DNA of 59,954 nt, taken from JALZAA01 sp035938395. GTDB taxonomy: Bacteria; Actinomycetota; Acidimicrobiia; IMCC26256; JACDBD01. A program made the position numbers and the translations under genes. Location of the stretch: assembly GCA_035938395.1 (NCBI GenBank), contig DASZGY010000095.1, positions 1 to 59,954 on the forward strand. The letters are read 5' to 3'. Below the pieces are notes generated by a model. That model ran no database searches. It had not been told where the DNA came from and was given only the letters and a program-made list of their open reading frames with translations. Positions 23,096 to 30,907 of the stretch are shown piece by piece; the stretch's first letter is position 1, and each line of letters begins with the position of its first letter.

Positions 23096-24533
23096 GCGCG
23101 GCGACTTCCTGGCCGGTCTTCGGGCCGTATGTGCGGGCGCCGGTCGGGAGCTCCTGGCGAACCTGCTCCAGCTCCTGGCGCGTGAAGTCGCACTTGGCCG
23201 GCGCGCTCGCCTTGATCTTGTAGATGCGCGCCGACGTCTTGCCGAGGATCTTCTCCTTCACCGCCGGGGTCAGCGCCGGGTACCCGAACTGCTCCTGGAA
23301 CTGGCGAGTGATCTCGAAGGCACGAAACGCCTGGATCTGGTCCTGGGGTGAGCCGTACCAGATCGAGTCGGTGCCCCAGACGACCCGGTCGGCACCGAAC
23401 TGCTTGAGCAGCTTGCCGAGCACGTGCGCGGCCTGTGTCGGGTCGCTCATCACCGAACGCCAGGTCGAACCGAGCTCGGGGTACACGTTGCTGTTCTTGC
23501 CGATGCCGTTCTCCATCGCCGTCTTTATCAGTCTGTTGACCCCGACGTCGGCGGTGGCATCGGTATAAGGCCCTTCCTGGTCCTCGGGCTCGTAGCCGGA
23601 GTGGTAGACGACGAACTTGATGTCGGGGTTGGCCTTGGCGGCGGGCCCGACGTCGACGGGCGACGCGTACGGCCGGTTGTTCCCGCCGACGAGACCGAAG
23701 CCCTTGTGCACGGCGATGATCTTCGGTCCGACGGCGCGGACGTTCTCGATGAAAGCCTTCCCTCCTTGCGTGATGCCCGGGTCGTGGTCGTCCAGCCACC
23801 ACGGCGGGCCGCCGGCGTGCGTGTACACCTTCCAGGCGATGACGTTGTGGTCCTTGCGCACCTTCGCCATCTCGTCGCGCTGCGCGCTGGCGTCGCCGAT
23901 ACTCGGGAACGTCTGGCCCTGCACGAGCACGCGTCCCCGACCGCACAGCTCCGTCATGATCCTCTTCACGAGCTCCATGTCGTCGATCGAGAGCGGGTTG
24001 CCGTTGCCGGGGATCGGGATCGCCGACATCACGAGCTTCGACGTGTCGCTCTTGAGGAACAGCTCCTCGACGACGTGGTCGACCGAGAAGCACGCCCGCG
24101 GGTCCGACTCACCGCAGCGTTGCTGGGGAAAGGCGGCCGCGATGCCCAGCCCGCCCGGCTGAGCGAGGTCGTAGTTGAGGTAGTGGACCTGGACGTCGAA
24201 GATGAACTCGTTGCCGGCGATCGCCGCACGCGCGGCCGCGAGCTCGCCGGCGGCGTCGGGGTGCAGTAGGTAGCGCCCGCCGGCCGCCCCGGCGCGCGCG
24301 GCGCGCGCGGTGGCGTCCAGGGTCAGCAGCATGAGCGCGGCGCCACTGACGGAGCGGAGGAACCGGCGCCGGCTCACGCCGAGCCGCCGGGCCTGGGTGT
24401 CCGCCGCCTCGTGGGTCCGGCGGATGGTCTCGGCCTCGATCGCGGTCATCGGCGGCGGCACGTACTCGCCGTTCGAGCACGGACCGAGCTTGATCGGCAG
24501 CTCGAGGTCGGAGTCGTGACCGTCGTCGCCCAT
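23070..24533 (-). CDS. Tat-exported amidohydrolase (TIM-barrel, amidohydrolase-2 type)
   Basis: 487 residues from ATG 24533, with a GGAAGGGGG ribosome site. The N-terminus is long, with a twin-arginine signal SRRRFLRSVSG (about 64-74) and a hydrophobic stretch after it, so it is folded with its metal before export. The barrel shows FDVQVHYLNYD (about 109-119), a metal-site-like replacement of HxH, then VIAWKVYTHAG, IAVHKGFGL, FVVYHSGYEPED and the metal-ligand Asp in VVWGTDSIWYGSP near residue 375. This family includes decarboxylases and lactonases. The physiological substrate is unknown. Confidence 0.8.
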   Translation of the reverse strand: MGDDGHDSDLELPIKLGPCSNGEYVPPPMTAIEAETIRRTHEAADTQARRLGVSRRRFLRSVSGAALMLLTLDATARAARAGAAGGRYLLHPDAAGELAAARAAIAGNEFIFDVQVHYLNYDLAQPGGLGIAAAFPQQRCGESDPRACFSVDHVVEELFLKSDTSKLVMSAIPIPGNGNPLSIDDMELVKRIMTELCGRGRVLVQGQTFPSIGDASAQRDEMAKVRKDHNVIAWKVYTHAGGPPWWLDDHDPGITQGGKAFIENVRAVGPKIIAVHKGFGLVGGNNRPYASPVDVGPAAKANPDIKFVVYHSGYEPEDQEGPYTDATADVGVNRLIKTAMENGIGKNSNVYPELGSTWRSVMSDPTQAAHVLGKLLKQFGADRVVWGTDSIWYGSPQDQIQAFRAFEITRQFQEQFGYPALTPAVKEKILGKTSARIYKIKASAPAKCDFTRQELEQVRQELPTGARTYGPKTGQEVAALIRAHGWA

Positions 24534-24629
24534 CGGGCCCCCCTTCCGAGTCGACGGCGGCAACCATACGCTCGGGTGCGCGTTCTTTCACCCCGCGTGC
24601 AAGAGCATTCCTGGATAGCGTTCGGCGGC

Positions 24630-25475
24630 GTGGGACCGGTCGAGCTGACTGTCGGCGACCTCGTGTTCGACGCGCGGGCGGACGGACCGGAGGACGCCGA
24701 AGTCGTGCTCCTGCTGCACGGTTTCCCGCAGACGTCGTTCTCGTGGCGGAACCAGCTCGATGCGCTGGGTGCGGCCGGCTATCGCGCCATCGCGCCGGAC
24801 CAACGGGGCTACTCGCCGGGCGCCCGACCCGCCGACGTCGGGGAGTACCGCGTCGAGCGCCTCGTCGGCGACGTGCTCGGCTTCGCCGACGCCCTCGGGG
24901 TCGAGCGTTTCCACCTCGTCGGGCACGACTGGGGCGGCGCGGTGGCGTGGCAGGTTGCGGGCCGGCATCCCGAGCGGCTCCGGACGCTGACGTCGTTGTC
25001 GACCCCGCACCCGGCGGCGTTCCGGCGGTCGATCCAGGACGGCGAGCAGCGCGACAAGTCGAGCTACATGCTGTTCTTCCGGAGCCCCGAGGCCGAGCCG
25101 TTCTTCCTCGACAACGACGCCGCCGGCCTGCGTGCGCTCTACACCGCGAGCGGACTGGCCGACGACGCGATCGAGGAGTACGCGCGCGTGCTCACCCAGC
25201 CCGGCGCGATGACCGGCGCGCTCAACTGGTACCGCGCCGCCGACCTCGGCCTCGTCGAGGGGCTCGGCCCGATCACGATGCCGACGATGTACGTGTGGAG
25301 CACGTACGACCCCGCGTTGGGTCGTGAGGCGGCGGAGGGGACTGCGGCGCACGTCGAAGGGCCGTACCGGTTCGAGGTCCTCGAGGGCGTGAGCCACTGG
25401 ATCGCCGAAGAGGCACCGGACGCGCTCAACGCGCTCCTGCTCGACCACCTCGGTAGCGCGTCGACCCCCCAGTAA
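24630..25475 (+). CDS. Alpha/beta hydrolase, epoxide-hydrolase-like
   Basis: 281 residues from GTG 24630. LLLHGFPQTSFSWRNQ (about 28-43, with HGFP oxyanion motif), nucleophile elbow GHDWGG (about 99-104) using Asp as in epoxide hydrolases and dehalogenases, and the terminal His in GVSHWIAEEAP (about 253-263). The Asp nucleophile separates it from the Ser hydrolase at 12414-13307. The acid residue is probably the Asp of WSTYDPALG. The gene diverges from the amidohydrolase. Confidence 0.88.
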   Translation: MGPVELTVGDLVFDARADGPEDAEVVLLLHGFPQTSFSWRNQLDALGAAGYRAIAPDQRGYSPGARPADVGEYRVERLVGDVLGFADALGVERFHLVGHDWGGAVAWQVAGRHPERLRTLTSLSTPHPAAFRRSIQDGEQRDKSSYMLFFRSPEAEPFFLDNDAAGLRALYTASGLADDAIEEYARVLTQPGAMTGALNWYRAADLGLVEGLGPITMPTMYVWSTYDPALGREAAEGTAAHVEGPYRFEVLEGVSHWIAEEAPDALNALLLDHLGSASTPQ

Positions 25476-25560
25476 GCCGCGCCTCGCGCGTTTCCCCTGG
25501 TCAGCGCCCCGAACGGGAACCATCCCCGTAGCTGTCACACCCCGTCCGCACAATGAATGC

Positions 25561-26682
25561 ATGAGCATCCTCATCGTGATCGTCGCCGTCATCGCCGGGC
25601 TCGGGGCGGGTGGCGCGCTCGCCGCCCACCTGCTCCGCCAGCAACGGGCCACCTCGGGCGAGCTGCTCCAGCGCTTGGTCACCACCAACCAGGCGGTCTT
25701 CGGAGCGGAGCGGGATCGCACCACGGCCGAGCTCGACGGCAAGAAGTCACTGATCGACCAGCAGCTCGAGGCGATGGCCGGCCGGCTCGACGAGGTGAGC
25801 GACCTCGTGCGGGTGTTCGAGGCTGACCGCGACCGGAAGTTCGGCCAGCTGAGCCAGCAGCTGTCGCAACAGAGCGAAGGACTCACGGACCTGTTGCACA
25901 CGACCCAGAGCCTGCGCGAGGTGCTCGCCAGCCCGAAGACCCGCGGCCGGTGGGGCGAGCGCATGGCGGAGGACGTCCTACGCCTGGCCGACTTCATCGA
26001 GAACGTGAACTACCGGAAGCAGCGTGCCGCCGTGGGGGGCCACGGCATTCCGGACTTCACGTTCTTCCTCCCGAACGACCTCGTCGTGCACATGGACGTG
26101 AAGTTCCCGCTCGACAACTACGTCCGGTACGTCGAGTCCGAGTCGGATCTCGAGCGCAAGCGCTACCGCGACGACTTCCTGCGGGACGTCCGCGGCCGGG
26201 TGAAGGAGCTCAGCACCCGCGAGTACGTCGACCCCGCCGGCGGGACGGTCGACTTCGTCCTGTTGTTCATCCCGAACGAGCAGCTGTACACGTTCATCCA
26301 CGAGACGGACGAGACCATCGTGCAGGACGCGTCGCGCAGGCGTGTCGTGCTCTGCTCTCCGCTGACCCTGCTCGCCGTGCTCGCATTGATCCGTCAGACG
26401 TGCGAGAACTTCCAGCTCGCGCGCCGGTCCGACGAGATCCTCGGCCTGCTCGGACACTTCTTCGAGCAATGGGAGAAGTTCGTCGGCCAGATGGACACGC
26501 TTGGCAAGCGGATCGACAGCACGAGCCGGGAGTACGAGGCGCTCGTCGGGACTCGAAAGCGCATGCTCGAGAAGCGAATCGGTGAGATCAACGCCCTCCG
26601 GAACGACAGTCGATCACTGGCCTCCGTGGACGAAGACGACGAGGACGACGGGTTCGGGGGCTCGCTCGCCCTCGAGGCATAG
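25561..26682 (+). CDS. rmuC: DNA recombination protein RmuC
   Basis: 373 residues. An N-terminal membrane segment (about 3-24) is followed by a coiled coil (about 30-125) and the RmuC nuclease-like domain. Its hallmark stretches are GRWGERMAEDVLRLADFIENVNY (about 129-151), PDFTFFLPNDLVVHMDVKFPLDNY and FVLLFIPNEQLYTFIHE, then SPLTLLAVLALIRQ. It limits inversions and rearrangements at short repeats. The C-terminus is acidic (DEDDEDD). CACAAT lies six bases before the ATG and there is no ribosome site, which suggests a leaderless transcript. Confidence 0.9.
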   Translation: MSILIVIVAVIAGLGAGGALAAHLLRQQRATSGELLQRLVTTNQAVFGAERDRTTAELDGKKSLIDQQLEAMAGRLDEVSDLVRVFEADRDRKFGQLSQQLSQQSEGLTDLLHTTQSLREVLASPKTRGRWGERMAEDVLRLADFIENVNYRKQRAAVGGHGIPDFTFFLPNDLVVHMDVKFPLDNYVRYVESESDLERKRYRDDFLRDVRGRVKELSTREYVDPAGGTVDFVLLFIPNEQLYTFIHETDETIVQDASRRRVVLCSPLTLLAVLALIRQTCENFQLARRSDEILGLLGHFFEQWEKFVGQMDTLGKRIDSTSREYEALVGTRKRMLEKRIGEINALRNDSRSLASVDEDDEDDGFGGSLALEA

Positions 26683-26700
26683 GGGAGCCAAGGGCGGCGG

Positions 26701-26706
26701 TACCAT
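26701..26706 (+). promoter_or_regulatory. -10 box (TACCAT) of leaderless fxsA
   Basis: TACCAT lies six bases before the GTG start and no ribosome site is present, as expected for a leaderless transcript. The same arrangement recurs at several genes in the window. Confidence 0.4.
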
Positions 26707-26712
26707 CGAATT

Positions 26713-27195
26713 GTGATCGCGTTCTTCGTCGCGCTGGCCATCGTCGTCGGTGTGGTCGAGATCTCGGTCATCATCCAGGTCGGCCAGTGGATCGGCTTCC
26801 TGAACACGGTCGGCCTCCTGCTCCTCATCTCGCTCCTCGGCGCCTGGCTCGTGAAGCGCCAGGGGCTCGGCGTGATGGCCCGGATCCGCGAGCAGCGATC
26901 GGCGGGGCGAATCCCCGCGACCGAGGCATTCGACGGGGCACTCATCCTCGTGGCGGGAATCCTCTTGGTGATCCCGGGATTCGTCACCGACGCGCTCGGG
27001 CTGCTGCTCCTTTTCCCGCCCATCCGCGCCGTCGTGCGCCGCTTCGTGAGTCGACGGGTGCTGCGGGAAGTGGAGATGGTGCGTTCCAAGCAGTGGACGC
27101 GTGCGGAGCCCCGGACGCGTCAGTACGTGCCGCCGGAACGCCCGCCACCTCGGCCTCCCACCCCGCTGCCGCCGGCGTCTCCGCCGGATCGGTAG
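26713..27195 (+). CDS. fxsA: FxsA family membrane protein
   Basis: 160 residues, GTG start. Membrane segments at about 2-20, 27-45 and 75-98 surround the conserved GAWLVKRQG (about 43-51), then GALILVAGILLVIPGFVTDALGLLLLFPP, which is the FxsA core. The C-terminal tail is Pro-rich (PPERPPPRPPTP). FxsA relieves phage F exclusion in E. coli, but its normal role is unknown. It follows rmuC by 30 bases and is convergent with the next gene. Confidence 0.85.
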   Translation: MIAFFVALAIVVGVVEISVIIQVGQWIGFLNTVGLLLLISLLGAWLVKRQGLGVMARIREQRSAGRIPATEAFDGALILVAGILLVIPGFVTDALGLLLLFPPIRAVVRRFVSRRVLREVEMVRSKQWTRAEPRTRQYVPPERPPPRPPTPLPPASPPDR

Positions 27196-27207
27196 CGAGG
27201 CGGCCGA

Positions 27208-28002
27208 CTAGCTCAGCCGCAGCAGCTCGGGCGCGACGGGGCAGTCGACCCGGCGGAGGAGCGCGTCAGGAGCTTCGAGGCCGCGAGGGCCGGCGACACG
27301 AGCGAAGCGGCTGACCTCCACGAGCTCCACCGGGGCGTGCTCGGTCTGCTCGCGCTCGAGCTCCGCCCGCACCGCGGCGAACATGCGCTCGGGAAGGACG
27401 CGGCCGACGCCGGCGACGAGCCAGCCGTCGGCGCGGTTGGCCGTGAGCGTGTCGAGCAGATCGGCGGCGCCCTCGGGGACGATGGCGGAGCTCGGGCTGG
27501 CCGCCAGCGCCTCGACGAGCAGGTGCGACGGCTCGAGGGCGGCGGCGTCGACCTCGCTCACGATGCGCACGGGAGCCTCGCGCCGGGCGAGGCGGGCGCG
27601 CCGGTGATCGTCGCCTGAACGCCGGCGGATGGCGATCACGTCGAGATCGGGACGCTCGGCCAGGGCGGCGCCGGCGAGCTCGGGCCAGCCGAGGACGGCG
27701 ATCGGCTCGTCGTGCGGGAAGGGCAGCAAGCGGGCGAGCCGGTCGGTGGTGCCGTCGTCGTTGACGAGCTGCCAGGCCTCCCAGGCGGCGTCCGCCGGGT
27801 CCGATGCGGTCAGGACCCGCGCGCAGAGCCACCAGAGCGCGCCCGACGCGGGGTGATGGGAGACGAGGCGCCGGCACGCGACCACGAGCCCGGCCGGATC
27901 GTCGGCGAAGCCGGCGAGACAGTCGGCTGCTTCCGAGACGAGCGCACTGTCGTCCTCGTCCGACCAGCGGGCGAGGTAGCGAAGGCGCTCGAACGGTTGC
28001 AC
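27208..28002 (-). CDS. Protein of unknown function, possibly eIF-2B/ISOCOT-fold
   Basis: 264 residues, GTG start. The N-terminal part is helical (CRRLVSHHPASGALWWLCARVL, about 43-64). The C-terminal part has alternating strands with VLGWPELAGAALAERPDLDVIAIRRRSGDD, VEALAASPSSAIVPEGAADLLDTL and DGWLVAGVGRVLPERMF, which is reminiscent of eIF-2B-like/ISOCOT sugar-phosphate isomerases. The match is pattern recognition only. Codon use resembles the neighbours. No catalytic residue can be named. Confidence 0.6.
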   Translation of the reverse strand: MQPFERLRYLARWSDEDDSALVSEAADCLAGFADDPAGLVVACRRLVSHHPASGALWWLCARVLTASDPADAAWEAWQLVNDDGTTDRLARLLPFPHDEPIAVLGWPELAGAALAERPDLDVIAIRRRSGDDHRRARLARREAPVRIVSEVDAAALEPSHLLVEALAASPSSAIVPEGAADLLDTLTANRADGWLVAGVGRVLPERMFAAVRAELEREQTEHAPVELVEVSRFARVAGPRGLEAPDALLRRVDCPVAPELLRLS

Positions 28003-28041
28003 GAAGGCGACAGTACCCCCGCCCCGAACAAAGCCTGACGG

Positions 28042-29256
28042 CTACGCGTTGGCGCGCGGCTCCTTGGGGAGACCGAGGACACGCTCGCCGACGATGTTGC
28101 GCATCACCTCGTCGGTGCCGCCGGCGACGCGCATGCCGGGCACGCCGAGCACGAGCTCGCCGAATGCGTACGTGCCCCACTCGCCCGTGTCGGCGGTGAG
28201 GCGCGGCCCGAGCATGCCCGACAGCATGTCCGTGAGGCGCTGGAAGTTCTGCGTCATCGCCAGCTTCGCGATCGACATCTCTGGACCGGGCAGCTGCCCG
28301 GCACGGATCTTCGCCATCGCCCTCTGGTTCGTGTACCGCGCCACTTGCAGCTGCACGTACGAATCGGCGAGCTGCTGCCGGACGAGCGGGTCGTCGACCA
28401 CGCCCAGGTAGCGCGCCAGCTCGACGAAGCGCGTGAGGCTCGTGGCGCGGTTGCCGATGCCGCCGCCGATGGCGGCGCGCTCGTTCATGAGCGTCGTCAG
28501 CGCGACGGTCCAGCCTTCGTCGACATCGCCCAGGCGGTGCGAGTCGTGCACGCGGACCTCGTCGAAGAACACCTCGTTGAACGACGCGCCGCCGGTCATC
28601 TGGCGCAGGCGCCGCACCGTGACGCCGGGCGCATTCATGTCGACAAGCAGCATCGTCAGCCCCTTGTGCTTGGGCTTGTCGACCGACGTTCGCGTGATGA
28701 TCTCCCCGAGGTCGCTCTGTTGAGCGCCGGACGTCCACACCTTCTGGCCGCTGATCACCCACTCCTCGCCATCACGCGTGGCGCGGGTCTGGATCCCGGC
28801 GAGGTCCGATCCCGCGGCCGGCTCCGAGAACAGCTGGCACGCGACGAGGTCGCCCCGGTACAGGGAGCGGAGGTAACGCTCCTTCACCTCGGGGATGGCG
28901 TGGGCGAGGATCGTCGGTGCCACCATCCCGAGGCCGACGGCGAACGGCGAGACGCTCGGGACCGCGTAGTTGGACTGGGTCTCGGCGTACGCGCGCTGGT
29001 AGGCGGCGTCGAGGGCGCGGCCGCCGTACTCCTCGGGACCGGTGATCCAACCGAAGCCGGCGTCGAACTCCCTGGCCTTCCAGTCCTTGGCCGCGCGCAG
29101 CTCTTCGGCCTCCTCGTCGGGCGTCTTCTCGTCGAGGATCCCGACCCGGTCGGGCCCCTCACCCCACACGAACTTCTGCTCGGACCGCGGCTCGGCGTTG
29201 TCGTCGAGAAAGCGCTTGGCCTCCGCCACGAAGTCGTCGAGTGCGATGCCGCTCAT
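28042..29256 (-). CDS. Acyl-CoA dehydrogenase
   Basis: 404 residues from ATG 29256, with GGAGG at a good distance. The FAD-binding middle part shows CQLFSEPAAGSDLAG (about 138-152) and WVISGQKVWTSGAQQSD (about 164-180). The C-terminal helical domain shows GGGIGNRATSL, NQRAMAKIRAGQLPG and the end GTDEVMRNIVGERVLGLPKEPR, typical of the FadE subgroup common in actinobacteria. It dehydrogenates an acyl-CoA; the catalytic base position cannot be fixed by eye. A perfect 18-base operator-like palindrome lies 31 bases upstream. The SCP2 gene precedes it in the same direction. Confidence 0.9.
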   Translation of the reverse strand: MSGIALDDFVAEAKRFLDDNAEPRSEQKFVWGEGPDRVGILDEKTPDEEAEELRAAKDWKAREFDAGFGWITGPEEYGGRALDAAYQRAYAETQSNYAVPSVSPFAVGLGMVAPTILAHAIPEVKERYLRSLYRGDLVACQLFSEPAAGSDLAGIQTRATRDGEEWVISGQKVWTSGAQQSDLGEIITRTSVDKPKHKGLTMLLVDMNAPGVTVRRLRQMTGGASFNEVFFDEVRVHDSHRLGDVDEGWTVALTTLMNERAAIGGGIGNRATSLTRFVELARYLGVVDDPLVRQQLADSYVQLQVARYTNQRAMAKIRAGQLPGPEMSIAKLAMTQNFQRLTDMLSGMLGPRLTADTGEWGTYAFGELVLGVPGMRVAGGTDEVMRNIVGERVLGLPKEPRANA

Positions 29257-29286
29257 CGGTGTCCTCCTGCGCCCGTGCCGGCCGGA

Positions 29287-29304
29287 CTTGACCGAATGGT
29301 CAAG
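29287..29304. promoter_or_regulatory. Perfect palindrome, probable TetR-type operator of the acyl-CoA dehydrogenase
   Basis: CTTGACCGAATGGTCAAG: seven-base arms around GAAT, 31 bases before the acyl-CoA dehydrogenase ATG. TTGACC could also serve as a -35 element, so repressor binding would block the promoter. The layout matches TetR-family operators that control fatty-acid genes in actinobacteria. No regulator gene is in the window. Confidence 0.55.
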
Positions 29305-29329
29305 GGAGCATCGTAGGCGTCTCGAATCG

Positions 29330-29737
29330 TCAGCGCGACTCTCCCGGCTCCCGGTAGGTCGTTGCGGCGCGCACCGGAGCGAAGACATCCTGCAGCGCTC
29401 GGAGCGCGTCGTCGACACGCACGAGGTGCGCGAATCGCCCCTGCACCTTGAGCCTCCCGGCCGCCAGCGCCTCTTGCGCGTTGACCTCGCCGCGCTGGAT
29501 CCGCGCCGCCACGTCGTAGTCGGCGAACAGCCGGAGATCGGGTGCCTCCGCCGGGCCCGGTTGCACGCGCGCGCCACCGTCCTCGATGCGGAGGTGGTAG
29601 CGCGTCTCGCGGTCGGGCGAATCGCGCACCACCTGCTCCACTGTGAGCGACATCGCGGCCACGGTGTCCGGCAACGTCGCAGCACGCGCCGCGGCGTCGA
29701 GCGCGTCGATCCATTCCGCGGAAAGGAAATCCGCCAC
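29330..29737 (-). CDS. SCP2 sterol-binding domain protein
   Basis: 135 residues, GTG start. The sequence MADFLSAEWIDALDAAARA, then EQVVRDSPDRETRYHLRIEDGGARV and LFADYDVAARIQRGEVNAQEALAAGRLKVQG (residues about 75-105), is the SCP2-like lipid-binding fold. It binds fatty acyl or sterol-type ligands. It is upstream of the acyl-CoA dehydrogenase in the same direction, which suggests lipid metabolism. The start codon lies within a perfect inverted repeat (29729-29745). Confidence 0.82.
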   Translation of the reverse strand: MADFLSAEWIDALDAAARAATLPDTVAAMSLTVEQVVRDSPDRETRYHLRIEDGGARVQPGPAEAPDLRLFADYDVAARIQRGEVNAQEALAAGRLKVQGRFAHLVRVDDALRALQDVFAPVRAATTYREPGESR

Positions 29738-29745
29738 CGGCGGAT
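29729..29745. promoter_or_regulatory. Inverted repeat over the SCP2 start codon
   Basis: ATCCGCC-acc-GGCGGAT, perfect seven-base arms covering the GTG of the SCP2 gene. Nearby GACTGCAGTC (29758-29767) is a ten-base palindrome in the same divergent gap with crtE. Either could be an operator or an mRNA hairpin that hides the start codon. Confidence 0.3.
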
Positions 29746-29790
29746 GCTACGGGGTACGACTGCAGTCATCCGCCCGGCAGGTCGGCAGCG

Positions 29791-29796
29791 TACGAT
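29791..29796 (+). promoter_or_regulatory. -10 box (TACGAT) of leaderless crtE
   Basis: TACGAT is six bases before the crtE ATG with no ribosome site, so transcription probably starts at the ATG. No clear -35 element is visible; the palindrome GACTGCAGTC lies about 23 bases upstream of the box. Confidence 0.4.
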
Positions 29797-29802
29797 TTCT
29801 CG

Positions 29803-30894
29803 ATGGCATCGAGGGCCCAAGCACGCCGGTTGCCCGAGGGCGTCGGCCTGATCCCGTCGAGCCTGGCCGAGGTCGGGAGCCGCGTCGAAGCGCGCATCGC
29901 GACGCTGGTCGACGACGAGATCGTGCGGTGGCGGGCCGTCGACCCCGACCTCGCGGAACCGCTCGTCGCGTTGCGCGAGCTCGTGCGGGCGGGCGGCAAG
30001 CGGCTGCGGCCTGCCTTCTGTCACTGGGCGTACGTGGGCGCCGGCGGGGCCCACGACAACCCGGTCGTCGTCGACGCCGGGGCGGCGCTCGAGCTGCTGC
30101 ACACATTCGCCCTCGTGCACGACGACGTCATGGACGGGTCGAACCTGCGTCGAGGTCTCCCGGCGATCCACCGCCGTTTCATGACGCGTCACGACGTGCA
30201 GAGGTGGCGGGGCGAGGCCCGCCGCTACGGCGAGGGTGCCGCGATCCTCGTCGGCGACTTCGCCTTCGTGTACGCGGACATCCTTCTCCGTTCGGTACCC
30301 GAAATCGCCCGACCCATCTTCGACGAGCTGCGGATCGAGCTCTGCGTCGGGCAGTACCTCGACCTCGAAGGTACGGCGAGCGGCAGCAGCGACCCGGTGC
30401 AGGCGGCGCGGATCGAGCGGTACAAGTCCGGGAAGTACACCGTGGAACGGCCCTTGCATCTGGGCGCGGCGCTGGCAGGCCGCCTCGACGAGCTCGCCGA
30501 TCCGCTCAGCGCCTTCGGGCTGCCGCTCGGTGAGGCGTTCCAGCTGCGCGACGACATCCTCGGCGTGTTCGGCGACGCCGCCATCACCGGCAAGCCGGTC
30601 GGCGACGACCTGCGCGAGGGCAAGCTCACACCGCTCGTCGCCGCGGCTGCGGCGCGCGCGACCGGGTCGGCGGCGCGCCGGCTTCAGAACCTGGGCCGGT
30701 CCGACCTGGATGACGCCGAGATCGCCGGACTGCAAGCCGTGCTCGTCGACACTGGCGCCGTCGACGACGTCGAGCGCAGCATCGGGCAGCTCGTGGAGCA
30801 AGCCCTCGAAGCACTCGCGGTGGCGCCGATCGCTCCCGAGGCGCGAGTTGCGCTCGAGGAGCTGGGTACGTTCGTCGCCTGGCGCGACCGCTAG
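29803..30894 (+). CDS. crtE: Polyprenyl diphosphate synthase (geranylgeranyl diphosphate synthase)
   Basis: 363 residues. The two Asp-rich motifs are HDDVMDGSNLRRG (about 106-118; first DDxxD) and RDDILGVFGD (about 247-256; a variant second motif, DDxxx D). GGKRLRPA (about 64-71) is the substrate-binding start. The size suits a short-chain (C20) synthase. It condenses isopentenyl units to geranylgeranyl diphosphate, the precursor for phytoene. It is the first gene of a crtE-crtI-crtB operon with only 13 bases to crtI. Confidence 0.9.
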   Translation: MASRAQARRLPEGVGLIPSSLAEVGSRVEARIATLVDDEIVRWRAVDPDLAEPLVALRELVRAGGKRLRPAFCHWAYVGAGGAHDNPVVVDAGAALELLHTFALVHDDVMDGSNLRRGLPAIHRRFMTRHDVQRWRGEARRYGEGAAILVGDFAFVYADILLRSVPEIARPIFDELRIELCVGQYLDLEGTASGSSDPVQAARIERYKSGKYTVERPLHLGAALAGRLDELADPLSAFGLPLGEAFQLRDDILGVFGDAAITGKPVGDDLREGKLTPLVAAAAARATGSAARRLQNLGRSDLDDAEIAGLQAVLVDTGAVDDVERSIGQLVEQALEALAVAPIAPEARVALEELGTFVAWRDR

Positions 30895-30907
30895 TCGGAA
30901 GCCGCGC

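Noticed and set aside
25516..25537. Third ECF promoter (GGAAC) upstream of rmuC
   Set aside because: GGAAC is present but the sequence 17 bases later is not CGACTA. A leaderless -10-like box nearer the start is a better candidate.
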